Below, one piece after another: positions 15,852 to 25,196 of a DNA stretch of 64,000 nt. The stretch is taken from positions 1-64,000 of the forward strand of contig CAMLDW010000009.1 of assembly GCA_946479035.1 (NCBI GenBank). The letters run 5' to 3'. Origin of the DNA: an uncultured Chthonomonadaceae bacterium. Its GTDB lineage: Bacteria; Armatimonadota; Fimbriimonadia; Fimbriimonadales; Fimbriimonadaceae. Numbering within the stretch: position 1 is the stretch's first letter; the number at the start of each line of letters is the position of its first letter. Below the pieces are notes generated by a model. It ran no database searches. It was not told where the DNA came from and was given only the letters and a program-made list of their open reading frames with translations. The position numbers and the translations under genes are program-made.

Positions 15852-16748
15852 CTAGTCGCCCTTCGCTGTTTCTCCTATCGCGAGCGTCTTCGCGCCGAGG
15901 GCCGTCAGCGCGCCGTGCTGCGGAGCGATGTCGCTCACGCGCACCTGCCTCCCTGCGCGAAGCGCCTGCTTCGCCAGCACGTCCATGTTCCCGCCGGCCT
16001 TCACGAACACAAAGTCGAGCGAGTGCGAAAGCGAGGCCACGAGCCGGTCTCGCATCCGGTTGCTGTTCGGGTGGTAGCCGCCCTCGGGGCTCACCCAGGT
16101 CACTGCCAAGTCCGTCTTCGCGTCGAACTTGTAGCGCCAAAGCCGCGCGACACGGAAAGGTTCTTCGTTCAAGTCTGGGCCGAAAACTTGGAAGAATCCT
16201 TGGTCAAGCACGAGCACGCGCGGCGCGCCCCACCTGAGAGGCACCACTGCTGCCCGCTGGTACTCCGGCGTGTCGTGCCCGCTCACAAGGACCCGCCCGT
16301 CGAGCACCCCTTCTTCCACGGTTCGCTCAATCAGGTCGAGCGCGCCCGGCGGCGCCTTGCGGGAGCCCATGACGCAGAACGTGCGGGCTTCCAGCAGCCG
16401 GTTGTTGCCGTAAAGGAAAAGCACGCCCGGAGGGTCGGGGTCCATCGCCTCCACTCTGCGCGGATAGTGCGCGTCCGCGGCGGAAACAATGTCGATGTCG
16501 TACCCATCGAGCTTTTTCAAGAGCCGCTCGGCGTCTGCGATCCGCTCCTCTGTGCGCGCGCTCCACTCCGAAGCGGCCTTAGCGGAGAACCGGTATTCCT
16601 CGCGAAGCGCGGCCTCTCCCAAGCGCAAGAACTCGTCGATCGAGCGGCCGAGCAGGTCGTTGCGCGTCAGAACCCGGGTTACGGTGCGCCCCCCGACCCC
16701 GGGGGTCAGCGAGAGAGCTACGACGAGCGTGCGCCGCGAAACGCTCAT
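15852..16748 (-). CDS. Divergent DprA/Smf-like DNA-processing protein
   Basis: DprA proteins load RecA on incoming single-stranded DNA during transformation. Residues 1-60 suggest an HhH-like start, then YPRRVEAMDPDPPGVLF and FCVMGSRKAPPG match the start of the Rossmann fold. MRDRLVASLSHSLDFVFVKAGGN matches the later RNR.I..L core. The usual SG.A.GID..AH motif is replaced by VSGHDTPEYQRAA, so it is divergent and may do something else. The ATG overlaps the mtnP-like stop in ATGA, so the pair is co-transcribed. Confidence 0.65.
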   Translation of the reverse strand: MSVSRRTLVVALSLTPGVGGRTVTRVLTRNDLLGRSIDEFLRLGEAALREEYRFSAKAASEWSARTEERIADAERLLKKLDGYDIDIVSAADAHYPRRVEAMDPDPPGVLFLYGNNRLLEARTFCVMGSRKAPPGALDLIERTVEEGVLDGRVLVSGHDTPEYQRAAVVPLRWGAPRVLVLDQGFFQVFGPDLNEEPFRVARLWRYKFDAKTDLAVTWVSPEGGYHPNSNRMRDRLVASLSHSLDFVFVKAGGNMDVLAKQALRAGRQVRVSDIAPQHGALTALGAKTLAIGETAKGD

Positions 16749-17458
16749 TCCTTCACCACTTTCCGGCAGGCCTTTAGGAGGACCTCGACCGCGCGCTCGG
16801 CGAGAGCTGACATCGCATCGCCCACCTCGCCGTGAGAAAGCTCCTCCTTCGCAAGTCCGGTTCCAAGGTTCGTAACGATCGCGAGGCAGCCGTACGCGAC
16901 TCCGGCTTCGCGCATCGCGATCGCCTCGCTCGCCGCGGTCATTCCCACAACGTCCGCGCCTAGCTTCCTTAGCAGCGAGACCTCGAACGGGGTCTCATAG
17001 CGCGGGCCGTCCATGCACGCGTACACGCACCGGTCGCTCACGCCGTCGCCCAGCAAGAAACGGGACGCGGAAAAGGGAGAGGAGAAGTCCGTGTGCCGCA
17101 CTTCGCGCTCGAAAAGCGTCGTACCGCGGCCAGTAGCGTCCAGAAAGTCGGTGCACGAGGCCATCGTTCCAACGCCCCAGTCCTCGCGCAGCGACCCGAC
17201 CGCGGCGGAGGAGAGACACGCGCGCACGCCGATCCTCCTCAGACCGTCCGCCATCGCCTCATAGCCGACGGCGCGCGGAGAGACCGAGTGGCCGACCGAG
17301 TGCCGCTGGACGACGACGAGGCTCATCCCTTCATAAGAGAGAAAGCGACCCCGCAGTGCGCCGAAAGGCGTCGGCACCAAAAGCGGCCGCCCCTCAAGGC
17401 GCAACAGCCGCTCGCCGATCCCAGTGCCCCCGACAAGGCCAACGTCCGCCTTCTGCAC
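16745..17458 (-). CDS. mtnP: MTAP/PNP family nucleoside phosphorylase
   Basis: It probably phosphorolyses 5'-methylthioadenosine or a related purine nucleoside. The N terminus VGLVGGTGIGERLL, the phosphate-site QRHSVGHSVSPRAVGYEA and the base-binding MDGPRYETPFEVSLLRKLGADVVGMT are family signatures. At 237 residues it is shorter than typical MTAP (about 270-290), and several surface loops are reduced. GTG 17458 has TAAGAT ending 6 bases upstream. A link to aminodeoxyfutalosine cleavage in the menaquinone pathway is possible but not shown. Confidence 0.85.
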   Translation of the reverse strand: MQKADVGLVGGTGIGERLLRLEGRPLLVPTPFGALRGRFLSYEGMSLVVVQRHSVGHSVSPRAVGYEAMADGLRRIGVRACLSSAAVGSLREDWGVGTMASCTDFLDATGRGTTLFEREVRHTDFSSPFSASRFLLGDGVSDRCVYACMDGPRYETPFEVSLLRKLGADVVGMTAASEAIAMREAGVAYGCLAIVTNLGTGLAKEELSHGEVGDAMSALAERAVEVLLKACRKVVKE

Positions 17459-17464
17459 GCGACG

Positions 17465-17484
17465 ATCTTACCGTGGGGCATACT
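17465..17484. promoter_or_regulatory. Divergent -10 elements for mtnP-like and beta-CASP genes
   Basis: On the minus strand TAAGAT (17470-17465) ends 6 bases before the mtnP-like GTG. On the plus strand CATACT (17479-17484) ends 5 bases before the ATG at 17490. The two start codons are 31 bases apart and neither has an SD. Confidence 0.5.
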
Positions 17485-17489
17485 GGGCC

Positions 17490-18872
17490 ATGCACCGCAG
17501 CATCGCCTTCGACGGCGCGGCGCGCACCGTCACGGGTTCGCGGCACCTGCTTGAAATCGCCGGGAAGAGAGTGCTTGTGGACTGCGGGCTGTTCCAAGGG
17601 TCGCACGAGACCAGTCAGAGGAACTGGGAGGAGTTTCCATTCGACCCGGCTGAGATCGACACGCTTCTGCTGACTCACGCGCACATGGACCACATGGGCC
17701 TGCTCCCAAAGCTCGTGAAAAAGGGATACAAGGGTGCGTTTCACGCCACACCGGGCACCATTTCGATCGCGAAAGTCTCCCTGCCCGACGCAGGAAGGCT
17801 GCAAGAGGAGGAGGCGCGGTTCCACAACCGCCACCACACCGCGCGGCACGATCCCGCCCTGCCGCTTTTTGCTGAGGCCGACGCCTACGATGCGCTCAAG
17901 AGGCTCGTGCCAGTGAAATACGACCAGCCCCTGCCGCTCCCCGGCGGCGCCACCGCGCGCTACCTTCCTGCGGGCCACATCATCGGGGCATCGCACATCG
18001 AGATAACTTTCGACGACGGCACGGTGCTGGTCATGTCTGGCGACGTCGGGCGCTACGACCGGCCGATATTGAAAGACCCGAGCGACGTCATCCACGCCGA
18101 CTACATCGTCTGCGAAAGCACGTACGGCGACCGATTGCACGAGAAAGAGGACGTCCTGGGCATCCTCGAAAGGCTGATCAAGGACGCTGTCGCCAACAGG
18201 AGCGTCATCCTCGTCCCGAGCTTTGCGATCGGCCGCACGCAAGAGCTTCTCTGGGACATCCATTTGCTTGAGGAGCAGAAGCGCATACCGCCGGTTCCGA
18301 TCTACGTCGACAGCCCGATGGCGACCGAAGCCACGTTGCTTTATGCCACGCACACCGAGGATCACGACAAGGAGATGCGCGTGCACATGGGCAAGGGCGA
18401 GTCGCCGCTCAGGCCGGACATGGTGCGGTTCGTTCGCGACCAGGCGATGTCGAAAGAGCTGAACCAGGCGCCGGGCCCGATGATGGTCATTGCCGGAAGC
18501 GGCATGGTCAACGGGGGCCGCATCCTCCACCACCTCTTGCACCGCGTGGGCGATCCGTCCACCGTGGTTCTCTTTACCGGATACCAGGCCGAGGGCACGC
18601 GCGGGCGCGACATGATCGAGGGAGCTTCGCACATTCGCATCTTCGGGCAGGACGTCCCGGTCCGCGCGCAAATCAAGATACTCAATTCGCTCTCCGCGCA
18701 CGCCGACTATGAAGAGCTTCTTCGCTGGCTCTCTCACCTCGACAAGCCACCGAAGAAGCTCTTTCTCGTCCATGGCGACTACGAAGTGCAGCAGGCGTTC
18801 CGGGAAAAAGTCATCGCGCGATATGGCTGGGACGTCGAGATCCCTGCGCCGGGCGACAAGTTCGAGATCTGA
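17490..18872 (+). CDS. Beta-CASP metallo-beta-lactamase fold ribonuclease-like protein
   Basis: An MBL/beta-CASP hydrolase, the group of bacterial RNA-processing enzymes related to CPSF-73. The zinc motif is LTHAHMDHMGLLPKL (HxHxDH) near residue 57, with further ligands in PAGHIIGASH and DVGRYDRP. The beta-CASP insert contains VPSFAIGRTQELLWDI, and the C-terminal LSAHADYEELLRWL and FLVHGD carry the RMMBL motif. ATG 17490 begins directly at the conserved start, rather than the longer open frame. Length 460 is typical. Confidence 0.92.
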   Translation: MHRSIAFDGAARTVTGSRHLLEIAGKRVLVDCGLFQGSHETSQRNWEEFPFDPAEIDTLLLTHAHMDHMGLLPKLVKKGYKGAFHATPGTISIAKVSLPDAGRLQEEEARFHNRHHTARHDPALPLFAEADAYDALKRLVPVKYDQPLPLPGGATARYLPAGHIIGASHIEITFDDGTVLVMSGDVGRYDRPILKDPSDVIHADYIVCESTYGDRLHEKEDVLGILERLIKDAVANRSVILVPSFAIGRTQELLWDIHLLEEQKRIPPVPIYVDSPMATEATLLYATHTEDHDKEMRVHMGKGESPLRPDMVRFVRDQAMSKELNQAPGPMMVIAGSGMVNGGRILHHLLHRVGDPSTVVLFTGYQAEGTRGRDMIEGASHIRIFGQDVPVRAQIKILNSLSAHADYEELLRWLSHLDKPPKKLFLVHGDYEVQQAFREKVIARYGWDVEIPAPGDKFEI

Positions 18873-18880
18873 GCTGTCGC

Positions 18881-20755
18881 CTACGCCCTTCGCAACCATA
18901 CCAACATCGAGTTCGGCCCACGGTTGGCCCAGCTGAAGTAGGGCACGAGCTTCGCGCGAGAGCCGATCGTGGTCGTCCGCGCTGCGTCGCCATAAAGCTC
19001 GCTCCCCTGAACCCGGTCCATCGTGCCGGAGACTTCCAGGCAAGCTTCGACGCCGTTGGTCGAGCCTCCCGCTTCCCGTGCGGGCACGCGCGTGTCCACG
19101 GTGAAGAGCTGCGGCGCCGCACCGAGGTCGTGCTGCTCCGCGCAATAGACGAGCGGGCCCCTCTGCACTGCGACGCGCCCCGCGCAAGACGAGACGGAAG
19201 GGTGCGCTGCCAAGAGCGAGGCCCCCATCGGGCACGTGACCGAGACCCTGTCCCCCTCCTTCCAGTCGCGCTCCAGGGCAATGAATCCGTCCGCCACCGG
19301 TCCGTCCACCGAACCGCCGTTGACCCGCACGTCCAGCCCCCGCGACCATCCGGGCACGCGCAGGCAGATCCGCCGCAGACCGCTCGCGCCGCCCAAAGTC
19401 ACTTCATAGTCGCCGCTCCACGGATAGGATCCCGAGATCTGAAATCGGGCCGAGGGCCCGCTGAACGATCCAGACACAGGCAGCGCGACGTACGCATCGC
19501 TTGCGCTGAACGCCACGCAGTACTGCCCGAGCGACATCAGCAGTCTCGCGATGTTCGGCGGGCAACAAGCGCAGGAGAACCACGCCGCGCGCTCGTGCCT
19601 GCCGTCGCTCTCGAGCGGGTTGTCGTAGAAGAAGCGGTCGCACCCGAACGAGACCCCGCTAAGGACAGCGTTGTAGAGCGCGCGCTCCATCACGTCCACG
19701 TACTGCGCCTCGCACGTCGCTAAGAACATCCGCCACGCCCAGAACACGAGCCCGATCCCTGCGCACGTCTCTGCGTACGCGTCCATGTTGGGAAGGTCGT
19801 AGTCCGTCGTGAACCCCTCGTTGCGGCCCGAAGACCCGATTCCGCCCGTCAGATACATTTGCCTAGAGACCAACGATGCCCAAATAGTCTTCAGTGCGCC
19901 CATAGTCGGGGCGTCTTCAGCGAGGGCGTCCACCGCGCCGCAATAAAAGTACATCGCGCGCACAGCGTGCCCCACAGCGCGTGTCTGCCTTGCCAAGGGC
20001 ATGTCGTCTTGCGCGTACGCCCCGTCGTATGCGCCGTCCTTCATGTAGAGCGGCTTGACCCCCGGCGTCAGCGCGACGACCGCAGGGTCCGATAGCTCAG
20101 CCTCGAATGGGCTCGGACGCGAGCCGCGCGCCTGGATCTGCCATTTGGCGTATTCGAAGTAACGGCGCTCGCCCGTGGCGTCGAACAGTCGCACGAGAGC
20201 GAGCTCCATCTCTTGGTGGTCAGCGTATCCGAGCCTCTTTCCCGGGCCGAACTCGGACATGACGCACTCTGCGGCCTTCTTCGAGACGTCGAGCAGCCGC
20301 GTCTGGCCCGTCGCCTCATGGTGTGCCACCCCCGCTTCGATAAGATGGCCGATGCAGTACATCTCGTGCAGAGCGTTCAGGCTCTTCCAACGCATCTCGG
20401 GGTGACCGAGCTGCACGAACGAGTTGATGTACCCGTCCTTCTGTTGCGCGGCGGCGAGAAGGTCGACCGCTTCGCCAACGCTCCGCTCCGACCCCTCCCC
20501 CATCCCGAGCGCTATCGCATACGCGCTTGCTTCGAGCAGTTTGGTGACGTCGCTGTCGTTGAAACGGAGCCCTTGGTGCCCATCGCTATCCCCCCGCGCG
20601 CACCGCCGGAGGTTCTCCAGTCGTCCCGTCTCCTCGCACTGGCGCCATTGGTGCGGTATCCCCGTTTGCGCCGTCCGCTCCTGCCACGGCGTCCAAAACC
20701 TGTCCATCAAACGGACGGCAGAGAGCGGCAGTTGGCGCAGTCGGCCAGTGGACAT
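18881..20755 (-). CDS. GH127-like glycoside hydrolase (beta-L-arabinofuranosidase family)
   Basis: Family members remove beta-L-arabinofuranose and use a zinc-coordinated Cys nucleophile. The 624-residue product has the family core: MGEGSER region, a TGGIGSSGRNEGFTTDYDLP loop, YAETCAGIGLVFWAWRM, and FSCACCPPNIARLLMSLGQY with the paired Cys. The C terminus is beta-sandwich. No signal peptide is evident, suggesting cytoplasmic action. TAAACT ends 6 bases before ATG 20755. It converges with the beta-CASP gene, 8 bases between the stops. Confidence 0.9.
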   Translation of the reverse strand: MSTGRLRQLPLSAVRLMDRFWTPWQERTAQTGIPHQWRQCEETGRLENLRRCARGDSDGHQGLRFNDSDVTKLLEASAYAIALGMGEGSERSVGEAVDLLAAAQQKDGYINSFVQLGHPEMRWKSLNALHEMYCIGHLIEAGVAHHEATGQTRLLDVSKKAAECVMSEFGPGKRLGYADHQEMELALVRLFDATGERRYFEYAKWQIQARGSRPSPFEAELSDPAVVALTPGVKPLYMKDGAYDGAYAQDDMPLARQTRAVGHAVRAMYFYCGAVDALAEDAPTMGALKTIWASLVSRQMYLTGGIGSSGRNEGFTTDYDLPNMDAYAETCAGIGLVFWAWRMFLATCEAQYVDVMERALYNAVLSGVSFGCDRFFYDNPLESDGRHERAAWFSCACCPPNIARLLMSLGQYCVAFSASDAYVALPVSGSFSGPSARFQISGSYPWSGDYEVTLGGASGLRRICLRVPGWSRGLDVRVNGGSVDGPVADGFIALERDWKEGDRVSVTCPMGASLLAAHPSVSSCAGRVAVQRGPLVYCAEQHDLGAAPQLFTVDTRVPAREAGGSTNGVEACLEVSGTMDRVQGSELYGDAARTTTIGSRAKLVPYFSWANRGPNSMLVWLRRA

Positions 20756-20779
20756 CCGGCGAGTTTATCGGAACGCCGG

Positions 20780-20834
20780 GGAACCTGTGCCAGCCCGCCG
20801 ACATTATCAATTGCAACTGTAGGTGTGTCTACAG
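20780..20834 (+). promoter_or_regulatory. Possible ECF-type promoter and inverted repeat upstream of sigma gene
   Basis: GGAACC (20780-20785) resembles an ECF -35 and lies 17 bases before ATTATC-like sequence near 20803. An inverted repeat CTGTAG-N6-CTACAG (20817-20834) follows, 18 bases before the sigma ATG. This fits an autoregulated sigma gene but is weak evidence. Confidence 0.35.
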
Positions 20835-20851
20835 GCGGATCGGCGTCCCTC

Positions 20852-21370
20852 ATGCCCCATCAAAAGAGCTTTGAACGCTCGGTGAAGGGCGAGCTTGCAG
20901 TGCTTTATCGCGTGGCTCGCCGCATGGGCGCGTCAGCAGAGGAGTCCGAGGACCTCGTCCAGTCCACGCTGCTCAAGGCGTACCAGGCGTGGGAGGGGTT
21001 CGACGGGCGCTATCTTCGCAGCTGGCTCATCCGCATCCTAAGGAACGAACGGCTGATGGCGATACGCTCGGAGAGGCCCCAGTCGTCGCTCGACGAAAAC
21101 GCCGAGGTCGAGGTCGCCGATGGGCCCTTTTGGGACGAACTGACCTGGCGGCTCGAAGCAGAGAGGATCCTGAGGGAACTCGGATCGCTCCCCGACATTT
21201 ACCAGGTAGCGATCCAGCTGATCGACGTCGAGCAGCTGACGTACGATGAGGCGGCACAGGTCATGGACGTACCGATAGGTACCGTGAGGTCTAGGCTCTT
21301 CCGTGGAAGAGAGATGCTTAGGAACCGCCTTCAAAGAACGCTGGGGGAACCGGAGAAAGTACCTTTATGA
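20852..21370 (+). CDS. RNA polymerase ECF-type sigma factor
   Basis: An alternative sigma factor of 172 residues. Region 2 is SEDLVQSTLLKAYQAWEGF followed by YLRSWLIRILRNERL. Region 4 is LTYDEAAQVMDVPIGTVRSRL with its helix-turn-helix. The frame is open 213 codons further upstream, but that is antisense to GH127, so the ATG at 20852 is taken. It overlaps the next gene by ATGA, giving a sigma/anti-sigma pair. Confidence 0.92.
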   Translation: MPHQKSFERSVKGELAVLYRVARRMGASAEESEDLVQSTLLKAYQAWEGFDGRYLRSWLIRILRNERLMAIRSERPQSSLDENAEVEVADGPFWDELTWRLEAERILRELGSLPDIYQVAIQLIDVEQLTYDEAAQVMDVPIGTVRSRLFRGREMLRNRLQRTLGEPEKVPL

Positions 21371-22080
21371 GGACGGACTGGCAGGCCTACGATGCTGGCT
21401 CGATGGGCGTCGAAGAGAGGCGAAGCGCGGAAGAGCTCCTTCGCACAGATTTGCGCGCCCGCAAGGAGCTCGAAGGGCTCAGGTCTTTCCAGAAAGCCGT
21501 GCGCTCCGCCGCGCTCAAGGAGAGCGTTCCGCTCAAGAGGCTCGAGGCCGCGCTTACAGGTATTGTCGCACGCCAAAAGCTTCCCGCTTGGCGGGTGCGC
21601 CTTGTTGGAGTTCTGGCCGTCGCATGTTCGCTCGCGCTCGCTGGCATCGCGTACAAGAACTGGCCGCAGCCCTCAGCCGCCCTTGAGCAAACGCACGAGT
21701 TTTCCGAATTCGCACAAGCCAGGGTTTGGGCGCAAGAAGTGAGCGGCGTCTCGATTCCGCCCGTCGGCCTAGGCTCGGAAGGCGCCCTCTTCTCGGTTCA
21801 CGCCAACAAGGGTTGGGCCTGCTTCGACTACAAAGTGAACAACCAGTACGTCCATGTCCGCGTGTCGAATGTGGGTGAGGACCTCTCCTGTACTCCCGAG
21901 GACAAGCTTGAAGACGGGGTGTTTGTCGGGGACCGGTCTAGTAACGCGCACTTTGATTACGCTGGACTCACCGTGGGCATCAAGAGCCCGCGGAAGGCCC
22001 TTTCCGTCGCGCTGGCCAAAAAGGTCATGGCCGCGTGCAAGTCGCCCACAGGCGCCGGGCCCGCGCAGATCGCCCGCTAG
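21367..22080 (+). CDS. Putative anti-sigma factor, single-pass membrane protein
   Basis: Assigned from position and layout: it overlaps the sigma gene by 4 bases. A cytoplasmic helical stretch (1-75) precedes one membrane helix (about 76-95, VRLVGVLAVACSLALAGIAY) and a periplasmic domain to residue 237. The cytoplasmic part begins DWQAYDAGSMGVEERRSAEELL, like zinc-finger-type anti-sigma proteins, but lacks the H..C..C motif. The stop codon shares CTAG with the convergent oxidoreductase stop. Confidence 0.75.
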   Translation: MRTDWQAYDAGSMGVEERRSAEELLRTDLRARKELEGLRSFQKAVRSAALKESVPLKRLEAALTGIVARQKLPAWRVRLVGVLAVACSLALAGIAYKNWPQPSAALEQTHEFSEFAQARVWAQEVSGVSIPPVGLGSEGALFSVHANKGWACFDYKVNNQYVHVRVSNVGEDLSCTPEDKLEDGVFVGDRSSNAHFDYAGLTVGIKSPRKALSVALAKKVMAACKSPTGAGPAQIAR

Positions 22081-23204
22081 GGCGCCTCGACCGGCACCGG
22101 CCCCCCAGTCTCCAAGGACTCGACGACCGCGCGCATCACGCGCACCGTTCCGATCCCTTCTTCCAGGTCGGGCTTGTTCGGCGTCCCTTCTATGATTGCC
22201 GAGGCGAACGAGTCGATCACGTTGCAGAACTCGCCGTAGTGCATCCCCATCAGTTCGTGCCGGTAGTAATAGCCCGCCATCGAGTGCGACCAGTCCTCGT
22301 CCACCTCAGTTCCGTCAGGGGCCGTGTAAGTGAGCCTAAGTTCAGGGTAGCGGGCGAGGGCAGATCCGCGCGAGCCCTGCAGGTGGCACTCGATCAACGA
22401 CCGAGCGCGCGGCAGTTCGTGGATCCCATAGTTCCCGAAAGCGCGACCGATTCTTTCGTCCTGGGAGATCAGCGTTGCGGCGATCACGTCGTGGCCCTTG
22501 AGCCCCGCACTTCGCCCAAGCGCGCTCAGCGATCCGTATGCGTGGACCTCCTTGATTGTGCCAAGGTACTGCCGCACGAGGTCGACCGGATGGCTTAGCC
22601 CCAAGTACGCCCAGTGCGTCTCGGTCAGGGACCAAGGGCTCTTCTTGTAGAACCAGTCCATACGGTGCGAATAGTGCGCGTCCACGACCTCCGCTTCACC
22701 AAAGACTCCCTGCTCGAAGAGCTCGCGCATCCGCAGAAACGGCTCGTAGAACCGGGTCGACTGCGCTACCTGTAGCCGCCGGCCGGTACGTTTAGCGACC
22801 TCGAGCAGCCTCTCTGCCTGCTTGAGGTCGTTCAACAGCGGCTTTGTGCAGACGACGTGCTTGCCTGCCTCGAACGCTGCCTCGATCTGCTCTGCGTGCA
22901 GTTGGTCGGGCGTGTAGATCGCCACGATCTGCACGTCTTCGCGCGCCAGCATAGCCGAGTAGTCGTCGGTGGTCCACAGCCCAGGGTGGGCTTCTTCGGC
23001 CGCCCTACGTTTTTCAGGGGCCAGGTCGCACCCCGCGACCGCGCGGCAAAGACCGGAAGTTCGCAGCGCCACGAGCATCGTGTGCCCCTCGTGGAGCCCC
23101 ACGACTCCGACCCCTAACCGCTCTGAGGTCGCCACTGAGCCCCATGAGCGCCGACGGCCAACGATCGGATCGCCCGTAGGCAGAGTGTCAGGGTGCTCGC
23201 TCAC
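22077..23204 (-). CDS. Gfo/Idh/MocA family NAD(P)-dependent oxidoreductase
   Basis: A dinucleotide-binding dehydrogenase probably acting on a sugar or polyol. The N-terminal Rossmann fold (GVGVVGLHEGHTMLVALRTSG) is followed by VQIVAIYTPDQLHAEQIEAAFEAGKHVVCTKPL, the family EKP-type motif with T in place of E. The C-terminal domain starts near residue 150. GTG 23204 has TAATCT ending 6 bases upstream. The substrate is not predictable; the GH127 neighbour may hint at carbohydrate use. Confidence 0.88.
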   Translation of the reverse strand: MSEHPDTLPTGDPIVGRRRSWGSVATSERLGVGVVGLHEGHTMLVALRTSGLCRAVAGCDLAPEKRRAAEEAHPGLWTTDDYSAMLAREDVQIVAIYTPDQLHAEQIEAAFEAGKHVVCTKPLLNDLKQAERLLEVAKRTGRRLQVAQSTRFYEPFLRMRELFEQGVFGEAEVVDAHYSHRMDWFYKKSPWSLTETHWAYLGLSHPVDLVRQYLGTIKEVHAYGSLSALGRSAGLKGHDVIAATLISQDERIGRAFGNYGIHELPRARSLIECHLQGSRGSALARYPELRLTYTAPDGTEVDEDWSHSMAGYYYRHELMGMHYGEFCNVIDSFASAIIEGTPNKPDLEEGIGTVRVMRAVVESLETGGPVPVEAP

Positions 23205-23225
23205 AGCGCCAGATTACACAAACTG

Positions 23226-24056
23226 TTATCCGAATCGCCCGGAGATGTAGTCCTCAGTCCGCTGGAGCTTCGGCCTCATGAAGATCTCCTCGGTCGTTCC
23301 GCTCTCGACGACCTCACCCAGCATGAAGAACACGGTCCGGTCGCTCGCCCTCTGCGCCTGCTGCATGTTGTGGGTCACGATGATGATCGTGTACTGCTGC
23401 TTCAGCTCTGCGATCAGGTCCTCGATCCGGGCCGTCGCCACGGGGTCGAGCGCGGAGCACGGCTCGTCCATCAGGATCACTTCTGGCTCGACGGCGATCG
23501 TCCGTGCGATGCAGAGCCGCTGCTGCTGGCCGCCGGAGAGGCTGAGCGCACTATGGTCGAGCTTGTCCTTGACCTCGTCCCACAAGAAAGCCCTGGTCAG
23601 GCACTGCTCCACGGCCCCTTCGAGCTCAGCGCGCTTGCGCGTCCCGTGGATGCGTGGCCCATAGGCCACGTTTTCGAAGATCGACATTGGGAACGGGTTC
23701 GCCTTTTGAAAGACGATCCCCACCCGCTTGCGGAGTTCTACCGGGTCGACTCCAGGAGAATAGATGTCTTCGCCGTCGATAACGACCCTGCCGACAAGCC
23801 GCGTACCGGCAATCAGGTCGTTCATCCGGTTCAGGCACCGCAGGAACGTCGATTTCCCGCATCCGGAGGGGCCGATCAGCGCCGTCACCTGGTTCGGCAG
23901 AACGTCGAGCGTCACGCCCTTTAGCGCCTTGAAGCTCCCGTAATAAAAGTCCAGGCCAACCGTCCGGACCTTTGGTTCGACGGACGTCTCCATGACCGCA
24001 GCCTCCCGCGCCAGGGTCTTGCTTTGGGCGGCAGGTTCCATCACGACGGCAGACAT
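23226..24056 (-). CDS. pstB: Phosphate ABC transporter ATP-binding protein
   Basis: The ATPase of the high-affinity phosphate importer. The 276-residue product contains Walker [10 protein letters not shown], signature LSGGQQQRL, Walker [14 protein letters not shown], and the PstB-typical [16 protein letters not shown] start of the domain. An extra 25-residue N-terminal tail is present. pstS, pstC, pstA and phoU are not adjacent. A pair of TTAACA repeats 27 bases upstream looks like a Pho box, so phosphate-starvation control is likely. Confidence 0.93.
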   Translation of the reverse strand: MSAVVMEPAAQSKTLAREAAVMETSVEPKVRTVGLDFYYGSFKALKGVTLDVLPNQVTALIGPSGCGKSTFLRCLNRMNDLIAGTRLVGRVVIDGEDIYSPGVDPVELRKRVGIVFQKANPFPMSIFENVAYGPRIHGTRKRAELEGAVEQCLTRAFLWDEVKDKLDHSALSLSGGQQQRLCIARTIAVEPEVILMDEPCSALDPVATARIEDLIAELKQQYTIIIVTHNMQQAQRASDRTVFFMLGEVVESGTTEEIFMRPKLQRTEDYISGRFG

Positions 24057-24082
24057 CTCTCAATGAGATTCTTGGGGAGCAT

Positions 24083-24099
24083 TGTTAACGGCATGTTAA
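24083..24099 (-). promoter_or_regulatory. Pho-box-like direct repeat upstream of pstB
   Basis: On the minus strand the site reads TTAACA-N5-TTAACA (arms 24099-24094 and 24088-24083). This matches the PhoP-type direct repeat TT(A/T/C)ACA with 5-base spacing known from Bacillus. It lies about 27 bases before the pstB ATG and overlaps the last codons of aroC. Confidence 0.55.
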
Positions 24100-25178
24100 C
24101 GTCGCAGGGCATCTTGCCGAAGTCCATGGTCTGCAAGCACCAAGGCGACCATCGCCTCCACAATCGGCACTGCCCGCGGCAGCACGCACGGGTCGTGCCT
24201 GCCTCGCCCAGAGAGCGTGGTGTTCTCGAACTCCGTCGTCACAGTTTCTTGCTCCTTCATCACGGTCGCCGTCGGCTTGAAGGCGGCCCGCAGGAAGACC
24301 GGCATCCCGTTGCTGATGCCGCCCTGGATGCCCCCGCTGTTGTTCGTCATCGTATAGACGGTCGTCCTGTCGTCGGACCTGTACGCGTCGTTGTGCTGCG
24401 TGCCCGTCAGAGCCGTGCCCCCAAATCCGCTACCGATCTCAAACCCCTTGCAGGCGGGCAGGCTCATGACGGCCTTCGCCAGGTCAGCCTCCAACTTGTC
24501 GAACACTGGCTCCCCCCAGCCGGCAGGCACACCGCGGGCCACGCAGCACAGGACCCCTCCGACCGAATCGCCCTCCTTGCGCACCTTCTCGATCAGCGCG
24601 ATCATCTGCTCTGCGGCGCTGGCGTCCGGACAGCGCACGATGTTCGCCTCGACGTCTGCTCGCACGACCGAGAGAGGATCGGCGATCGATGTCACAGCCT
24701 GCACTTCGCTCACCCACGCCACGATCTCTACGCCCCACCGCTCGCGCAATAGCTTCTGCGCGATCGCGCCGGCCGCGACGCGTCCCACGGTCTCGCGTGC
24801 AGAGGCCCTTCCGCCGCCCGACCAAGCGCGCACCCCGAACTTCTGGTCATAAGCGAAGTCGGCGTGCGAGGGCCTGTACTTCGTCCGCATCTCCTCGTAG
24901 TCGCGCGAGCGCGCGTCCTCGTTGCGCACGAGCATCGCGATCGGCGTCCCGAGCGTCGCGCCGTCGAGCACGCCGCTCAGGATCTCGACGCGGTCCGTCT
25001 CCTGCCTTTGCGTGACGAGCTTGCTCTGTCCGGGCCGGCGCCGGTCGAGCTCCTTCTGGACGTCCTCGTCGGACAATTGGATTAGGGAGGGGCAGCCGTC
25101 AACGACCACGCCGACCGCAGGGCCGTGTGATTCGCCGAAAGTAGTGGCGCGAAAGAGCGTGCCGAAGCTGCTCGACAT
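24096..25178 (-). CDS. aroC: Chorismate synthase
   Basis: It makes chorismate from EPSP at the end of the shikimate pathway, using reduced FMN. The 360-residue product starts [19 protein letters not shown], has [21 protein letters not shown], the Ala/Gly-rich [20 protein letters not shown] and the C-terminal [20 protein letters not shown] 25178 has TACACT ending 8 bases upstream and no SD. Chorismate feeds both tryptophan and futalosine-menaquinone synthesis, both represented in the window. Confidence 0.96.
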   Translation of the reverse strand: MSSSFGTLFRATTFGESHGPAVGVVVDGCPSLIQLSDEDVQKELDRRRPGQSKLVTQRQETDRVEILSGVLDGATLGTPIAMLVRNEDARSRDYEEMRTKYRPSHADFAYDQKFGVRAWSGGGRASARETVGRVAAGAIAQKLLRERWGVEIVAWVSEVQAVTSIADPLSVVRADVEANIVRCPDASAAEQMIALIEKVRKEGDSVGGVLCCVARGVPAGWGEPVFDKLEADLAKAVMSLPACKGFEIGSGFGGTALTGTQHNDAYRSDDRTTVYTMTNNSGGIQGGISNGMPVFLRAAFKPTATVMKEQETVTTEFENTTLSGRGRHDPCVLPRAVPIVEAMVALVLADHGLRQDALRR

Positions 25179-25196
25179 CCGGTGCGAGTGTACCGG

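Noticed and set aside
17394..19349. 651-residue minus-strand open frame over the beta-CASP gene
   Set aside because: Antisense to a clearly conserved hydrolase; no family features.
20213..20851. N-terminal extension of the sigma factor
   Set aside because: Lies antisense to GH127 and has no sigma-like sequence.
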